From: Bryoerythrophyllum caledonicum
Taxonomy: Eukaryota; Streptophyta; Bryopsida; Pottiales; Pottiaceae
Length of the DNA stretch: 64,000 bases
Direction of reading: 5' to 3'
Assembly (NCBI GenBank): GCA_963971425.1
Contig: OZ020526.1
Coordinates: forward strand, 17,017,173-17,081,172
Positions within the stretch are counted from its first letter, which is position 1. Each line of letters starts with the position of its first letter. Of the stretch, positions 1-11,401 are shown one piece after another. The notes below the pieces were generated by a model, which made no database searches, was not told the DNA's origin, and saw only the letters and a program-made list of their open reading frames with translations. Position numbers and translations under genes: made by a program.

Positions 1-135
1 AATCCAACGATCTAGAAAACTTACTAGGGCCTTTCGTAAATGGTTGTTATTCTCTTAACGCTGCGTCGGACGAGACGTCCGGACGTCGTCCTAGGACGCT
101 CTCAAACCCCCAAAGACGTCGGATTGGTAACCCCA
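1..135. repeat. Direct repeat copy A
   Basis: This stretch matches 1492-1646 in the same orientation, sharing an AATCCAACG start, an AGAAAACTTAC block and a GTCGGATTGGTAACCC end, with scattered substitutions. It may continue left of the window. The two copies flank a gene fragment and a GC-rich block, as duplicated ends of a mobile element or a segmental duplication would. Confidence 0.75.
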
Positions 136-511
136 CCAAACTGTAAGTCTAGTAAAGTTCTTTAAATAAAACAGAGGCTGATACTCCAAGCACTCGCAGT
201 CTACCAGCAAAGTGACACTGTATTACAAGGTCGAATCCATCACTCAATTTTCTAGAACTTGAATCATGTTGAAGAAAGATACACAAACTGTGAGTCTAAC
301 GTCTTCTGAAAAGAACAAAGACTCATATTCCAAACACTTACAAAGTACCAGCAACGTCACCCACTCTACGACCACAATAGTATCAATGGAGCCTTGATTC
401 TCCAAAACCAAACAATGAAGTGGCGCTTGGGGTGATGCCAGAAGGAAAACATAGAACCCCTAAATCTCTAAATCCAGAACCCCTATGTCACAAACCCGAA
501 ATTCTAATCCC

Positions 512-1075
512 CTAAAGCTTCTTGCACTCTGTATCTATATACGTACTATACGCTAAAGAGGCTATTATTAGAAGAGTTGCACCAAGAATTATAATAAGAT
601 TCTTAAGAGTCATCTTTAAATGAGCAGAGAAGGAATTTGCTTCGGAGACAAAATCATTATGCTCCTGAATTTTGAAGTCGTCGTGTTGATAGAACAATTT
701 GGTCATGCAAAATCCATATTCCTAAAAAAAATGCACATAGTAAATTAGAGTAACTCAAAACACATTAAAAAATTAATTTATTAAAAATATATATATATGA
801 AATTTTTTTCTTACCTCATACCATTGGTCTTGTGACTTCACACTCAATTGTAGCTTGTAGATAATTATGGTCTTGTAAGAGATCGCAATCAAAAGCAAAG
901 TTGACACGAAGATCATTGTTCCATAGACAATTATCTCGACATTGCAATGCAATCGCACCGCCAAAATTAGTGTGAGCAGTGTTGCAGAAATTGTCAACAT
1001 GAATCCCAACATTGTGAAAATAATCGCCTGTTCTTTTGCTACACACTCTCTTTGATTGTCACTACCTTTCTCCAC
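512..1075 (-). pseudogene. Fragment of a multi-pass membrane protein gene, two exons
   Basis: Two pieces join cleanly by splicing: 1075-815, then a 93-nt GT-AG intron, then 721-512, in one frame. The joined product is about 157 residues and ends in a stop. It has two close hydrophobic segments (from about residue 18 to 75) and one near the C terminus (about 127-145), so about three membrane helices. I do not recognise the family. No convincing ATG is visible: upstream the frame runs only to about 1110 before a stop, and GC-rich repeat DNA begins there. It therefore looks like the 3' end of a gene cut off by rearrangement, lying between direct repeats 1-135 and 1492-1646. A small intact gene with an unseen first exon is the alternative. 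Confidence 0.4.
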
Positions 1076-1129
1076 ATTATCCCGAAGCTCTTCCCAAAGA
1101 TTGTACCATGTTGATTGTCAATCGTTGCC

Positions 1130-1485
1130 TGGTGCCGCCAACCAAGCCATTCCTTCAGTGTGAACCTTCGTTGGAGTCTTCAAGATCCCTTTCGCCGGAC
1201 GGCCATGAGGCCAACCGCTACGACGGCCGTCCGACCGTTCGAATGGCCACCCGATCGGTCGGCTAGGCGATCGGACGGCCAATCGAACGGCCGCCCGATC
1301 GGACGGCGGGCATGCCATTCCATCAATCAGACGGCCGTTGCGGGCCTGCGTGCCGTTCGATCGATATCGGCCGTTAAATCGGCCTGCCCGCCGTCCCATC
1401 GAGCGGATGGCCGAACCGCCGTCCGATCGCGCGGACAGCAGCAACCGATCGGTATTTGACGGCTGCGATGTGGCCGTGTGGAGCT
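1130..1485. repeat. GC-rich block of short CGATCGGACGGC-like repeats
   Basis: This block is much richer in GC than its surroundings and made of overlapping, partly palindromic copies of CGATCGGACGGCC and GGCCGNCCGATCGG. The open frames on both strands are rich in Arg, Gly, Pro and Ser, as a CG-rich repeat gives by chance, so I do not call a gene. Confidence 0.6.
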
Positions 1486-1491
1486 TCACGA

Positions 1492-1646
1492 AATCCAACG
1501 GTTCAGAAAACTTACCAGAGCCTTGGATAAATGGTTTTTACCCCCCGGACGATGCGTCCAAAGAGACGTCCGAACGTTCTCGTCCGGATGACGTCTCAGG
1601 ACGCTCCCAGACCCCCCGGCCCCAAGGACGTCGGATTGGTAACCCT
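1492..1646. repeat. Direct repeat copy B
   Basis: Second copy of the repeat at 1-135, same strand, about 1.49 kb away. It carries the same AGAAAACTTAC and GTCGGATTGGTAACCC blocks and a GACGTCC-rich middle. Confidence 0.75.
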
Positions 1647-1720
1647 ACACAGCTCGGGACTAGACTTACAAGCCACGGAAGTTGGTCTTCAGGCTTCTCT
1701 TCGATGTTCAGGTTCTGCTT

Positions 1721-2128
1721 CTACACGTTCGCCCACAATTGGTTCACATGTTCCCATAGCAACAATGCTTTAACATAGACATTGTGAGACAATTCGTGAC
1801 ACTTCATAATGTGCACAAGAGTCGAGTCAATGTCAGCAAGAAACTCTACAGGATTGAGATATTCGTTGGCATTCAAGCGCTTCTCAATGATCAATAGATC
1901 CATGGGCCGGTAATCCTGCTCAACGAATATGGAAGCGTGCTCGTGCTTCATCACGCTCTCCAACAATTTCTTACACTCGGCGATCATGTCGCCCACGCTG
2001 GAATGTCCCCCTTTACGAGGCGGCTTTGTCAGCTTCTGCCGCAACGCCATCTTCTCCTTCACCTTCCCTGAGGACTCATACTCCTCACCCAAATATTTTA
2101 AGTTGGGCTTCCTGTTCCGCTTAGACAT
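1721..2128 (-). pseudogene. Shortened bromodomain-like protein fragment
   Basis: The frame from the ATG at 2128 encodes about 135 residues. The first 40 or so are Lys/Arg-rich. The rest reads as a bromodomain: a first helix with CKKLLESVMKHEHASIF, then DYRPMDLLIIEKRLNANEY (the conserved PMDL..I..RL..N.Y), then EFLADI and a last helix ending LLLWEHVNQLW. The loop normally lying between the first helix and PMDL, with the VD...LGL.DY..I sequence, is almost gone: only VEQDY remains. The acetyl-lysine pocket is therefore probably damaged. The frame is open further up to 2257. Nearest relatives are probably plant GTE/BET bromodomain proteins (inference). It lies beside direct repeats and is likely a captured or decaying fragment. 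Confidence 0.5.
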
Positions 2129-2619
2129 GTTGTGAGGCACCTGCATGCGTTGATCGTCTATTGTACTAGTGCATTGTATACGTCCGCACAAATTAGCTAA
2201 TGTAGTAAGTTGGCACACAACTATTGCTATACTGCACACAACTATTGTTATACTCAACAGATCCCACTCTTAAACGTCAAAGATGTGCATGACATTTCTG
2301 CCTTGTCGTCTCTACAACAGCACAATTTGTTGAAGTGCATGAAGCTTCGATTAAGTGCAGACGTGCAGCTGATTTGGCTACGTACTCTTGGTTTTGAGGA
2401 TAAAATTCGTCGAACAATTTATATACATATATACGATTTTCATCCAATACCGCATATTTCATCCAGTTGCGCACACTTGTGCTCACGGCATGCTGGATTG
2501 TCGCGCTCGCGCCTCCGAGGCTTCATGGCATTGCATGAAGCCTAAAGTCGAAGTATCTCTATTTTGGAAGCCTTCTGACGGATATAGTCTACTCTTTCTA
2601 TTCCTTCTCTAGGGTTTTG

Positions 2620-3400
2620 GCGATGGTCTGTATAGTGTGTGGTATAGTTTCTTTCCCTCTTTCTTGGTGTTTTGAGTTTGAGACGGTGGCACTGATTCTT
2701 GCCACTTGATGTTTTGGGTTTGAGACGGTGGCATTGGTTGGCTTCAGGATGAGTTCAGGTTTTTAATGAAATTGAACAATGAGACGGTGTTGAAGTTAAA
2801 CTATATAATATATTTAAATAATTATCTGTTTATATATTATTACATTATATTGTAATATGATTAATATTATGTTAATAATAATTATAATATTAAATTATAA
2901 TAACCAATTTATTAATACTAATAAATATATTAATTATAATTATATATTATTTATCTATTGATAATTAACATATTTATCGTACTACTAAAATCATAATCTA
3001 CGCAGTGAACCACGCAGCGATCAACCATGCAGTCAACCGTGTAGAAACGCTACAGCCAACCGTGCAGTGAATCATGTTACTTTTTTATGTATATAGTTTG
3101 TAATATAAAAACTACATTAAAATGGTTGGACCAATGCGTTGCAAAGCAAGCACCAATTGCTAGTAATATATATAATATTACATTAATACATATAATTTAT
3201 TATATTATAATACCTAATATTTTATAATATATTAGTTTAATATATATTATAAATTAATCATTTCATTTATATTATAAGTGTAAATCATATAATTGTTTAT
3301 AATTATTAATTTATGATTATAAATCAATTTTGTACAAATTGTGACTTATTGAGCTTACTTATAAAACCAAGCATACTCTGGTGGATTCATCTCCGAGAGC
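2620..3400. other. AT-rich spacer without genes
   Basis: No coding signal. 2660-2800 holds three copies of GAGACGGTG. 2810-2990 and 3160-3330 are almost pure A/T. 3000-3080 has a run of related short units (CACGCAG, CATGCAG, CGTGCAG) of unknown meaning. Confidence 0.6.
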
Positions 3401-4120
3401 TGAGCTAGAACTGTATTAACCGCTTTGTAGGTGAAATAATTCAACAAATGTTGCACATAGATACACCACCAATCAATAGTTAAACCTCAAACCCTTAAAT
3501 CCACCATCACTGAGTTCTACGCACCAAGAGAGACAATACATAGTCATCTAAGATTCTTTTCCTAAACCAAAAACACACAGAATTTGATTGATCCGGACAA
3601 GTTTATGATAACATACTTTCTCAATGTCATTGATTGTATCTTCGCACTCGCCGCCGAGGTCATCCACGACCATGGGCGCATGGTGGCCACTGGTAGAGCA
3701 ACGAACCATTTGGGCCAGCACGCGAGCGCTCATCCGAGAGTCCTGCCACGCCTGCGTCATGGAGCTGTACAAATGCACCTGCTTGTTGTTCTTCCTCTAC
3801 TGGTTGGACTGTTTGCACGACTACTTATGGATCCGTCTTGCAAGCACTGCTACTCCTAACTCCAGCTGCAGATTCCGAGCATGAATACCTGCAAGCCTGC
3901 AAGGAGGCCTAGCCAGAGTCACCACCGCCATGTTGGCCCCTACCAGTATGCCTCCAACCATGGAAACTTCAATAGTGGTGCCCGATTGTCAACTAGATTC
4001 TACCACGTTCCTGCGCCTGCCCACTTTCTCCAACCTGCCTTCACCACCCAGAACCACTTGTGTAAGCACATAATCCATTCTCAAGAACATCTTAGTATAC
4101 ATATTCCAACAGGCATAAAC
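3400..4120. other. Left flank of the Copia element, no supported gene
   Basis: Short open frames occur on both strands. The most protein-like is minus 3778-3548, with a donor-like GT after ..DTINDIEKV, but I found no partner exon, start or family. I leave it uncalled. Confidence 0.4.
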
Positions 4121-4308
4121 TGTTGAAAGTTCTCTACTCTCGACCCTTGTCATTCATCCATCATGGTTGTTTTTCATCCTCGCTCTTCGACCTTTCATCT
4201 ACTCTATCTGTATTGACAAACTCGTGTGTAAATATTCACAGGATGTGACCTTATCTGTAGAGCGCATTGCGTTGTTGTGCTAGTTACTTTAGATCGAGTA
4301 TTTCTACA
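4121..4308 (+). repeat. 5' LTR of the Copia element
   Basis: Begins TGTTGAAAGTTCTC and ends TTTCTACA. It aligns along its length with 9088-9268, and the primer-binding site follows immediately. Confidence 0.93.
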
Positions 4309-4440
4309 TGGTATTAGAGCAAACGGTTTAGAGTAGTTAGATTAGATCATATCCTCACAAGAGAATAGGAAGAGAGAAACATGTAGTGATCTACACGATC
4401 TAAGTTGCACAGTACTAGAGACAAAGTTGAAACGGTGAGA

Positions 4441-7400
4441 ATGCCACCAAAATTGATAGTAGATCTGTCTAAAGGAAACGAGGAGTTAGTGAGCAGATCA
4501 GGCGAAGCTGAATCAAACATAGTACCCTACATGGCTAGATATGAGAGCAAGATGGTAGAAAGAAATAGTGAGGGAGGGAGAGAAACTGATAGGTACCAAA
4601 AATTACTACATGTGGAGCCAAAAGATGAAGGCCATTCTCAGAGGAAAAGGGATGTGGCCGCTCATTGAAGTTGAGTAGAACCCAATGATCTTCCCAATTG
4701 TTCTTGATCATGAGGAACTATTGAGAGCACAATTCCTGAGAAGAACATTCTTAGCTTGCAGACTGATTCTGTTGTCTGTTGCTAGTGATCTAGTGGATAC
4801 TGTTGCAGAACATACGGATTCCGCAAAGATTTGGGCGGCCCTGAAGGAGCAGTTTTTGTCAAGAGACAAGGCCACAATCCTTTCACTAGTGGGAGAGATC
4901 TCAACCCTGAAGATGACTGAAGGCGGATCTGTCATCAACTTTATCAAAAAGGCGAGAGAATTGCGAAACCGGTTGATCACCATGGGGCATGCACTTGACG
5001 AGAAGCATCTGAATCATATTATTCTTAACGGCTTACCACGCTCACATGACGGAATTGTGCAGACCTTGACGAACCTAGAAGGCGATCTGACCTTCTCAAA
5101 ACTGAGCGCAAAGTTGACGTCCGAGTATAACCGACGTTGCCAACGAGATCAACTTCAAAGGGAAGATGAAGCATTGGTGACAACCTATGGACGAGGAGCA
5201 GCCTACGCACAAGACCAGCGGGGAAGAGGCCGCAGCACCTGGACACGAGGGAGGGGACCATAGGGGCTGCAACCTCCGTTTTGGCCGGACGGATATCGAC
5301 ATGTTGCCCCAGGCAGGCACGGGTATCAACACCAGCCACCCCAGTATCAACCTACGGCAACAATATACACCAGACCAAGTGGACCTGCGACAAACCAAAG
5401 GCCGCCGCCGATATGCTACCGGTGTGGAAAACCAGGTCACATAGTACACAACTGGAGGGAAATGCCACACAACTAGTATAAAGGTACTCAATATGCAAAT
5501 GCTGTAGAGATGATTGATGAGTATTATTACGACCATAACTGTTATTACAATCCATACTATCATGTGAGCAACAACCCGTGGTACGTCGACAATGGTGCTA
5601 CCGCACAAATAGCATCTGACATTTCCAAACTTGACTATCCACCTAGATCCTCTAGCTATCACCATGTTGTCAAAACAACGGGGGAAGGTGAAACTCACAT
5701 TGTTGAGGCAACCGGCTCTTCTACACTTCACACCAACACAAGAGAAATAAAGTTAGATAATGTGCGCTACGTCCCGAGTATGAAGAAGAATCTTCTATTT
5801 GTAGGTTCCATTGCCAATTCTGGTCACATTGTTCTTTTTGATAGCTCACACTGTTGGATTTTCAAAGACCACCAAGTGGTCGCCACGGGCAATAGAGATT
5901 CTTCAAATGGACTCTATTATTTTCAAGAAGCAGCAAATGAAGCCTTGGCTGTAGACGACACTAACACTGCAGACTTGTGGCATTGCCGTCTTGGACACAA
6001 AAGTTACTCATGTTTGAGCTTCTTCTCTAAATCTCAATACATAGAAGGAATGCCTACTTTAGATGACAATTATCAAATATGTGCGCGCAGACAACATAGA
6101 GAAAGGTTTTCCAAGAAGTCTGAGATACGGGCCTCACGACCTGGAGAGCGTATACACCCAGACGTTATTGGACCATTACAGTAGCCGTCACTAAGCGGAT
6201 CCCGTTTCATATTGGTTTTCACGGACGACTTCTTGCGCAAGAGTTGGACGTACTTTCTTAAACACAAAAGTGAAACTTTCGACAAATTCTGTGCATTCAA
6301 ACAGAAACTCAAAGTTGAGACAAGCAATCTAATGAGAGTACTAAGATTGGACCGTGGTGGAGAGTATATGTGTCGTCAGTTCCAGCAATATTGTCTTAGA
6401 AACAGCATACATCGAGAGTTGACTCAAGCTTAAACACCTCAATAGAATGGAGTGGCCAAACGACGTAATCGAATTCTTATGGAGCGCGCGAGAAGCATTA
6501 CAGTAGAAAGCAAGTTACCTGTGTATCTATGGACGGAAGCAATATCAATGGCAACTTATTTCATTAACCAAAGTCCAACTAAGAGCAACTTCGGCATTCT
6601 TCCAGTGGCAAGTTTCACTGGTAAGACCATCGACCTTAAAGATCTCAAAAATTTTGGATGCGTAGCATATATCCATGTACCTGATGCAGACCAAAAGAAA
6701 CTAGATAGCAAGACCATCAGAGGAATTTTTGTGGGTTACAATATGGAGTCCAAAGCGTATTGTGTGTATGAACCACTGCGACAAAAGATTATTATTTCAC
6801 GGGATATAGTCTTTGATGAAAGCAAGGTTGGATTTCATCACCTGGCACACCCGCAGCCTGATAATCTGCCTGGAATTATCACCAACATCTCTCTGAGTAA
6901 CAGTGACCTACTGACTATGGCGACATTATTTCCCACACAACTGACCCACGTTTCTTTAACTTCCTTTGTTCAAGGACGTGGCCATAGCGTGGATGCACAA
7001 CACAAGCAAACACCATCGACCTCGTCAACATCGACAACTGCTGTCAACATTGACTGCATGGGACCTGCGAGCTGTAGTGCTTCCCCAAGCACGTCTACAT
7101 CATCGATAGCTAGACGCGGCCAACAATCGGCACAGGGAATCCTAGCCAAACCTACCCGGCGACCTCCAAACCCGGAGTTCAACCACCCTGCGAACCTCAA
7201 CCAGCCTGCGAACCAGCCTGCGGACCTCAATCAGCGGTACCCGGACTTCCACCCGTAGACCTCAACCAGCCCAATGACGGGTCTCCTCCGGTTGCCACTA
7301 CAGGCCCACGACCTGCCGATACAGGGCCACGATCAGGACCCCGTCTTTTTCTCAGACTGCCCGCAGCAGGCTACGACCACCCCCGACCCGGCACTTGCAT

Positions 7401-8933
7401 CCACATCCCGATACCCCAAACGCACAAGATCTCCATCGACCAGGCTTCTGAACTATTGGACTCTTGCAACGTCGAGCCAACTAGTTATGAGCAAGCCATA
7501 CTGCACCCTGACTGGCAAGCCGCCATTCAAAGCGAGATCACCTCCATAATCAAAAACAAGACATGGGATGTCATCGACAAGCCACATGATAGAAAACCCA
7601 TTACAGCAGAGTGGCTCTTCAAAATCAAGAAGCATGGCGACCAAACAAAGTTGAAAGCACGGATTGTGGCACGGGGATTTCAACAATGCGAAGGAGTCGA
7701 CTACAAAGATATCTTTGCATCCGTGGTACGTTGGTCAATCATTAGAACTATCATTGCTTTGGCTGCAAAGAATAACTGGCCCTTGCACCAATTAGATGTA
7801 TGCACTGCATTTTTCAATGGCACCTTAGACGAAGATGTGGTGATGGAGATACCTCAAGGCTTTCCATGCCCAGGAAATCCCCTCAAAGCATGTCGTGTCA
7901 AACATGAACTATATGGTTTAAAGCAGGCACCCAAGGCCTGGTACGCCCGCATAGATGCTTGGCTTATCTCCCAAGGTTTGACACGCAATCAATATGATCC
8001 AAACCTGTATTTTTCCACAAAAGATGGCAAGCGCACGTTTGTGCTTCTATATGTTGACGACCTGTTTATTACAGGAGATGATTTCGACCGCATTGCAAGA
8101 CTGAAAACCGCACTCAAATGCAAATTCGAGATGACTGACCTTGGAGACGCGGATGTCTATTTAGGAGCCAAAATAAGATGGTGTCGCCGTGGCATTTTCC
8201 TTACTCAAACAAGCTGTATACACAAACTCTTGGAAAAATATGGTCTCATTATGTGCAATCCAACCCAACTCCTAATGTATCCTAACTCAATCCTCCAAAA
8301 AGACATGGGCATGCACCTTGTAGACCCAGAGCTGTTCCGTTCTCTTGTTGGGAGCTTGATATATCTAACGAACATGAGATCGGAAAAATGCTATGCAGTT
8401 AGCACTGTTGCTTGCTATAAGGCTACGCCACAAATTCTGCACCTACAAGCTGCAAAACGCATTCTTCGCTACCTCCACGGCACATCCAACTATGGACTCT
8501 TCTTCCCGGCTCACAACCTCGAAACATATCACACCTCCACGGATGCGGATTGAGGTCGTGACCTTGATTCACGCAAATCAACATCTAGTATCCTACACAA
8601 GCTAGGGGATGCATCAATTTTCTGGTCAGGTAAACTTCAGCCCACAGTCTCCCTTTCTAGCACTGAAGCGGAATACCGCGTCTTGACAGACGCTTCAAAA
8701 GATGCTTCTCGATTAGATTGGAGTCAACATTCAGTCTCCCACTCCTATCCTGACAGACAATGAATCCTCTATCAAACTAGTTGACAACCCTGTTTTACAT
8801 TCGCGAACCAAACATATTGCTATCCAACAACATTTTATTTCTGAAACGGCACAAGCCACACAAGTCCAGGTCATATTCACCCCTACGGCATCCCAGCAGG
8901 TAAAGCTTCTTATCAAAGCCACCGAGCTCTAAC
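4441..8933 (+). pseudogene. Broken Copia gag-pol
   Basis: Gag spans about 4441-5490, with an internal stop near 4676 and a UBN2-like core at 4685-5240. Its zinc knuckle near 5415 reads CYRCGKPGHIVHNW: the first two Cys and the His stand, but the last Cys is Trp. The protease has DNGA near 5587 instead of the usual DSGA. Integrase (about 5970-6840) keeps two catalytic Asp (HPDVIGP, LDRGGEY), but the place of the catalytic Glu reads VAKRRNR where VAERKNR is usual. Its zinc region has CARR instead of CxxC. Stops occur at about 6183, 6431 and 6443. RT (about 7546-8300) keeps LYVDDLF. RNase H follows, with a stop after TDAD at 8553 and LSSTEAEYR near 8660. The element is dead although RT remains readable. 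Confidence 0.9.
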
Positions 8934-9087
8934 AAGTTTCACATCAACCGACAGAGCGTTGGTGTTCTCCAACTCACCTCATAAGCTCCTGCCCACGACT
9001 TACTTTTCCTCGTCTCCCCTTCTTTCGCCAATCCCTCACTCCCAGTGTCGCCTTTCTTGCCCTCCCTACATCGAGAGAAAGGGAGGG

Positions 9088-9268
9088 TGTTGAAAGTTCT
9101 CTGCTCTTGACCCTCGTCATTCATCCATCATGGTTGTTTCTCATCCTCGCTCTCCGACCTTTCATCCACTCTGTCTGTATTGACAGACTCGTGTGTATAT
9201 ATTCACAGGATGCGACCTTGTCTGTAGAGCGCACTTGCGCTGCTTAGTTTAGATCCAGTATTTCTATA
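9088..9268 (+). repeat. 3' LTR of the Copia element
   Basis: Matches the 5' LTR from TGTTGAAAGTTCTC to TTTCTATA, follows the polypurine tract, and is followed by the target duplication TAAAC. Confidence 0.93.
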
Positions 9269-9273
9269 TAAAC

Positions 9274-10060
9274 CACACATCGGAATCCATCGGAATTTTT
9301 TGACCTAATATTTCACCAAATTATAAAAACACTACGCCTTGAACGAGAAAAGTCCAGCGAGAATAAGTAAGAGGAAAACGCCCTGATTTCGGAAATCTTG
9401 CCTTTTAAGCAGTTTCAAAAACCACCATCAACTAAGTTCTCTCTCAAGTCAAATTTCTCCCTCACTCATTCCATCATTCCAAACGATCTGTGACCATCCA
9501 AAGCCCAACTCACAGGCTCCCCAAACTGAAACTGCATTCACATACTCTCCAAAATAAAGCGACCTAGAAGCAAAAGCACTGCTTTCCACCAGAAAATTAT
9601 CATCCACACATGAAAACACACCGCAGCATCGATCCAGAGTAGCAAAATCTAGTGACGACAGCTCATAGTGAGAAGAGATAGACCATGTACAATGACTGTC
9701 AAAATTAAGTACAAAATAGCTTAGTCTACCTTTAGCCATTCATATTTTATAATTTACTCCATTTAATGCCAAATCAATTGACGGCTCAAGTATACATTCA
9801 AGTAAATGATGTGGCTACCAAATTACAAGTCCAGCAATGCAAGATATTTTGAGAAAGAAATAGATCAAAGTAAATTAGCTCTAAAACTCAATTATGCTCA
9901 CACTTGGATTGCACAATGAATGCTACAAATCTGACATGCACAAGTGATTTTTTTGGGTCTGATTTTTTGGATGGACATGTTCTCGGCCTTCACATTATTA
10001 GTTGTGTCCCTATTCAGTGCACATCATGTATGCAAATTGAGCAAAATGGTTTCATTAAGG
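9274..10060. other. Spacer between the Copia element and the Tc1-like remnant
   Basis: AT-rich with short open frames only. I saw no terminal inverted repeat that would fix the left end of the Tc1-like element. Confidence 0.4.
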
Positions 10061-10923
10061 TCTATATCTGTTGCTAATAGAAAGCAGATAGAAGAAGGTA
10101 CTCAAGAGAAGTTGAGGAGGGGTGAAATGTATCTAGTAATGTTGCTAGAGACTTACAAGTATTCCAAAGTTGGATTGCACAATTTAGTAAACGACATTTG
10201 AGTGAGTTGAGTGATGTGAATCGTAGTTTTGGTGGCAAGCCAGAGGTGTACAGTGCAACTGATCGCAAGGCTTGTGTGAGAGAAATCACTGTAGGTGGCT
10301 TAGAAATTGCACACAAAGTTAATAATTATTTGAGAGAAGAGCTTAATATTGGTATGAGTGATAGTACTCTGAAGAGAGTATTACAAAAAGCAGGTTTGAA
10401 ATGTAAAGTGAAGAAGAAGAAACCAAGGCTCACATTTCTTCAGATTAAGGGACGATTAGAATTTTCCAGACGTCATTGACATTAGACTGATGATGATTGG
10501 AATTGTGTAGTATTCTCTGATGAAACAAAAATCAACCAATTTTGCTCTGATGGTTGCAGTTGGTGTTGGTTTTGTGATAGGTAGAGTAGAAGTGCTGGAA
10601 TGGTGCAACAAATTGTCAAGTTTGGAGGTGGGGGAGTGATGATGTGGGGTTGTATGACTCCAGGTGGCCCTGGTATGATGTGTAGGATTGAGGGAAGAAT
10701 GGATCAGTACATGTATAGAGAAATTTTTGAGCGAGAACTCATTCATACACTACATGCATACAATTTAGATCCTGCCAATGTGAATTTTCAACAGGATAAT
10801 GACCCGAAACATACATCCAAAAGTGTGCGCCGTTGGCTGAATATGCAAGAATTCACCCTTTTGAAGTGGCCAACGCAATCTTCCGACTTGAATCCGATCG
10901 AATACTTGTGGGCAACTTTATAA
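10060..10923 (+). pseudogene. Tc1/mariner (Tc1-like, DD34E) transposase pseudogene
   Basis: Read with one frame change near 10135, the region gives a helix-turn-helix part (NVARDLQVFQSWIAQF) and a second DNA-binding part ending in KKKKPRLTFLQIKGRLEF. The DDE core has all three acids: VVFSDETKIN near 10515, FQQDNDPKHTSK near 10785, and DLNPIEYLW near 10890. There are 34 residues between the second Asp and the Glu, the DD34E spacing of Tc1-like elements. In-frame stops at about 10477, 10489 and 10580, plus the frame change, make it inactive. The usual plant mariner-like elements are DD39D, so a DD34E copy in plant DNA is unusual. Confidence 0.85.
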
Positions 10924-11044
10924 CATCGGCTGAACCAATGTGAGATCTCCCAAAGGAATGTTAGAATTGTGGAAGCATGTTGAGGATTGTTGGGCTCAAA
11001 ATAAACACTGCTAAACCACAAACTACGGCGAGTACGCAAACAAT

Positions 11045-11219
11045 CACTACAAGAAAATAGAGTGGTTTAGCAACGTTTCAAAAAATTCTTAAGCAACGCC
11101 TAGGACCATGTTTTGTACATAAAACCACGCTACAACTGTTGCTTCTTTAAAAAGCAAGCCTCTCGGCGTTGCTTAGGAATTTTTCAAAACGTTGCTAAAC
11201 ACCCTATTTTCTTGTAGTG
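11045..11219. mobile_element. Miniature CACTA transposon (MITE) with target duplication
   Basis: The element starts CACTACAAGAAAATA and ends TATTTTCTTGTAGTG, the classic CACTA terminus. The inverted repeats reach about 55 bp each side, through the GTTTAGCAACGTTT and TAAGCAACGCC blocks, leaving a short loop. It is flanked by AAT (11042-11044 and 11220-11222), the 3-bp duplication typical of CACTA elements. It encodes nothing and must have been moved in trans. It lies between the Tc1-like remnant and the virus-like ORF. Confidence 0.92.
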
Positions 11220-11401
11220 AATACAACTACCGACAGGAGACACTTCACCGAGACTATATACATGAAGGAGATGGTCAAAGGATGATAAACATCCAGTGAA
11301 TGGTCACTGCACACTAAGTGGGAAGTCTAACTAAACGTCAATAGATTCTCACTCAACGAGAAGGACTTCCAACTATCACCAATATGAGGATAAAAAGCAC
11401 G

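Larger units (their letters stand above)
4121..9268 (+). mobile_element. Full-length decayed Ty1/Copia LTR retrotransposon
   Basis: The 5148-bp element runs TG...CA at the left LTR and TG...TA at the right, with a perfect 5-bp target duplication TAAAC (4116-4120 and 9269-9273). The LTRs are 4121-4308 (188 bp) and 9088-9268 (181 bp). A primer-binding site TGGTATTAGAGC at 4309-4320 fits initiator tRNA-Met. A purine tract GAGAGAAAGGGAGGG lies just before the 3' LTR. Order inside is gag, protease, integrase, RT, RNase H, which defines Copia. The coding region is broken by several stops and shifts, so it is not autonomous. The LTRs differ at many sites, so the insertion is old. Confidence 0.95.

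Noticed and set aside
5096-5731. 211-codon minus-strand frame in the Copia element
   Set aside because: Antisense of gag and protease, with no protein signature.
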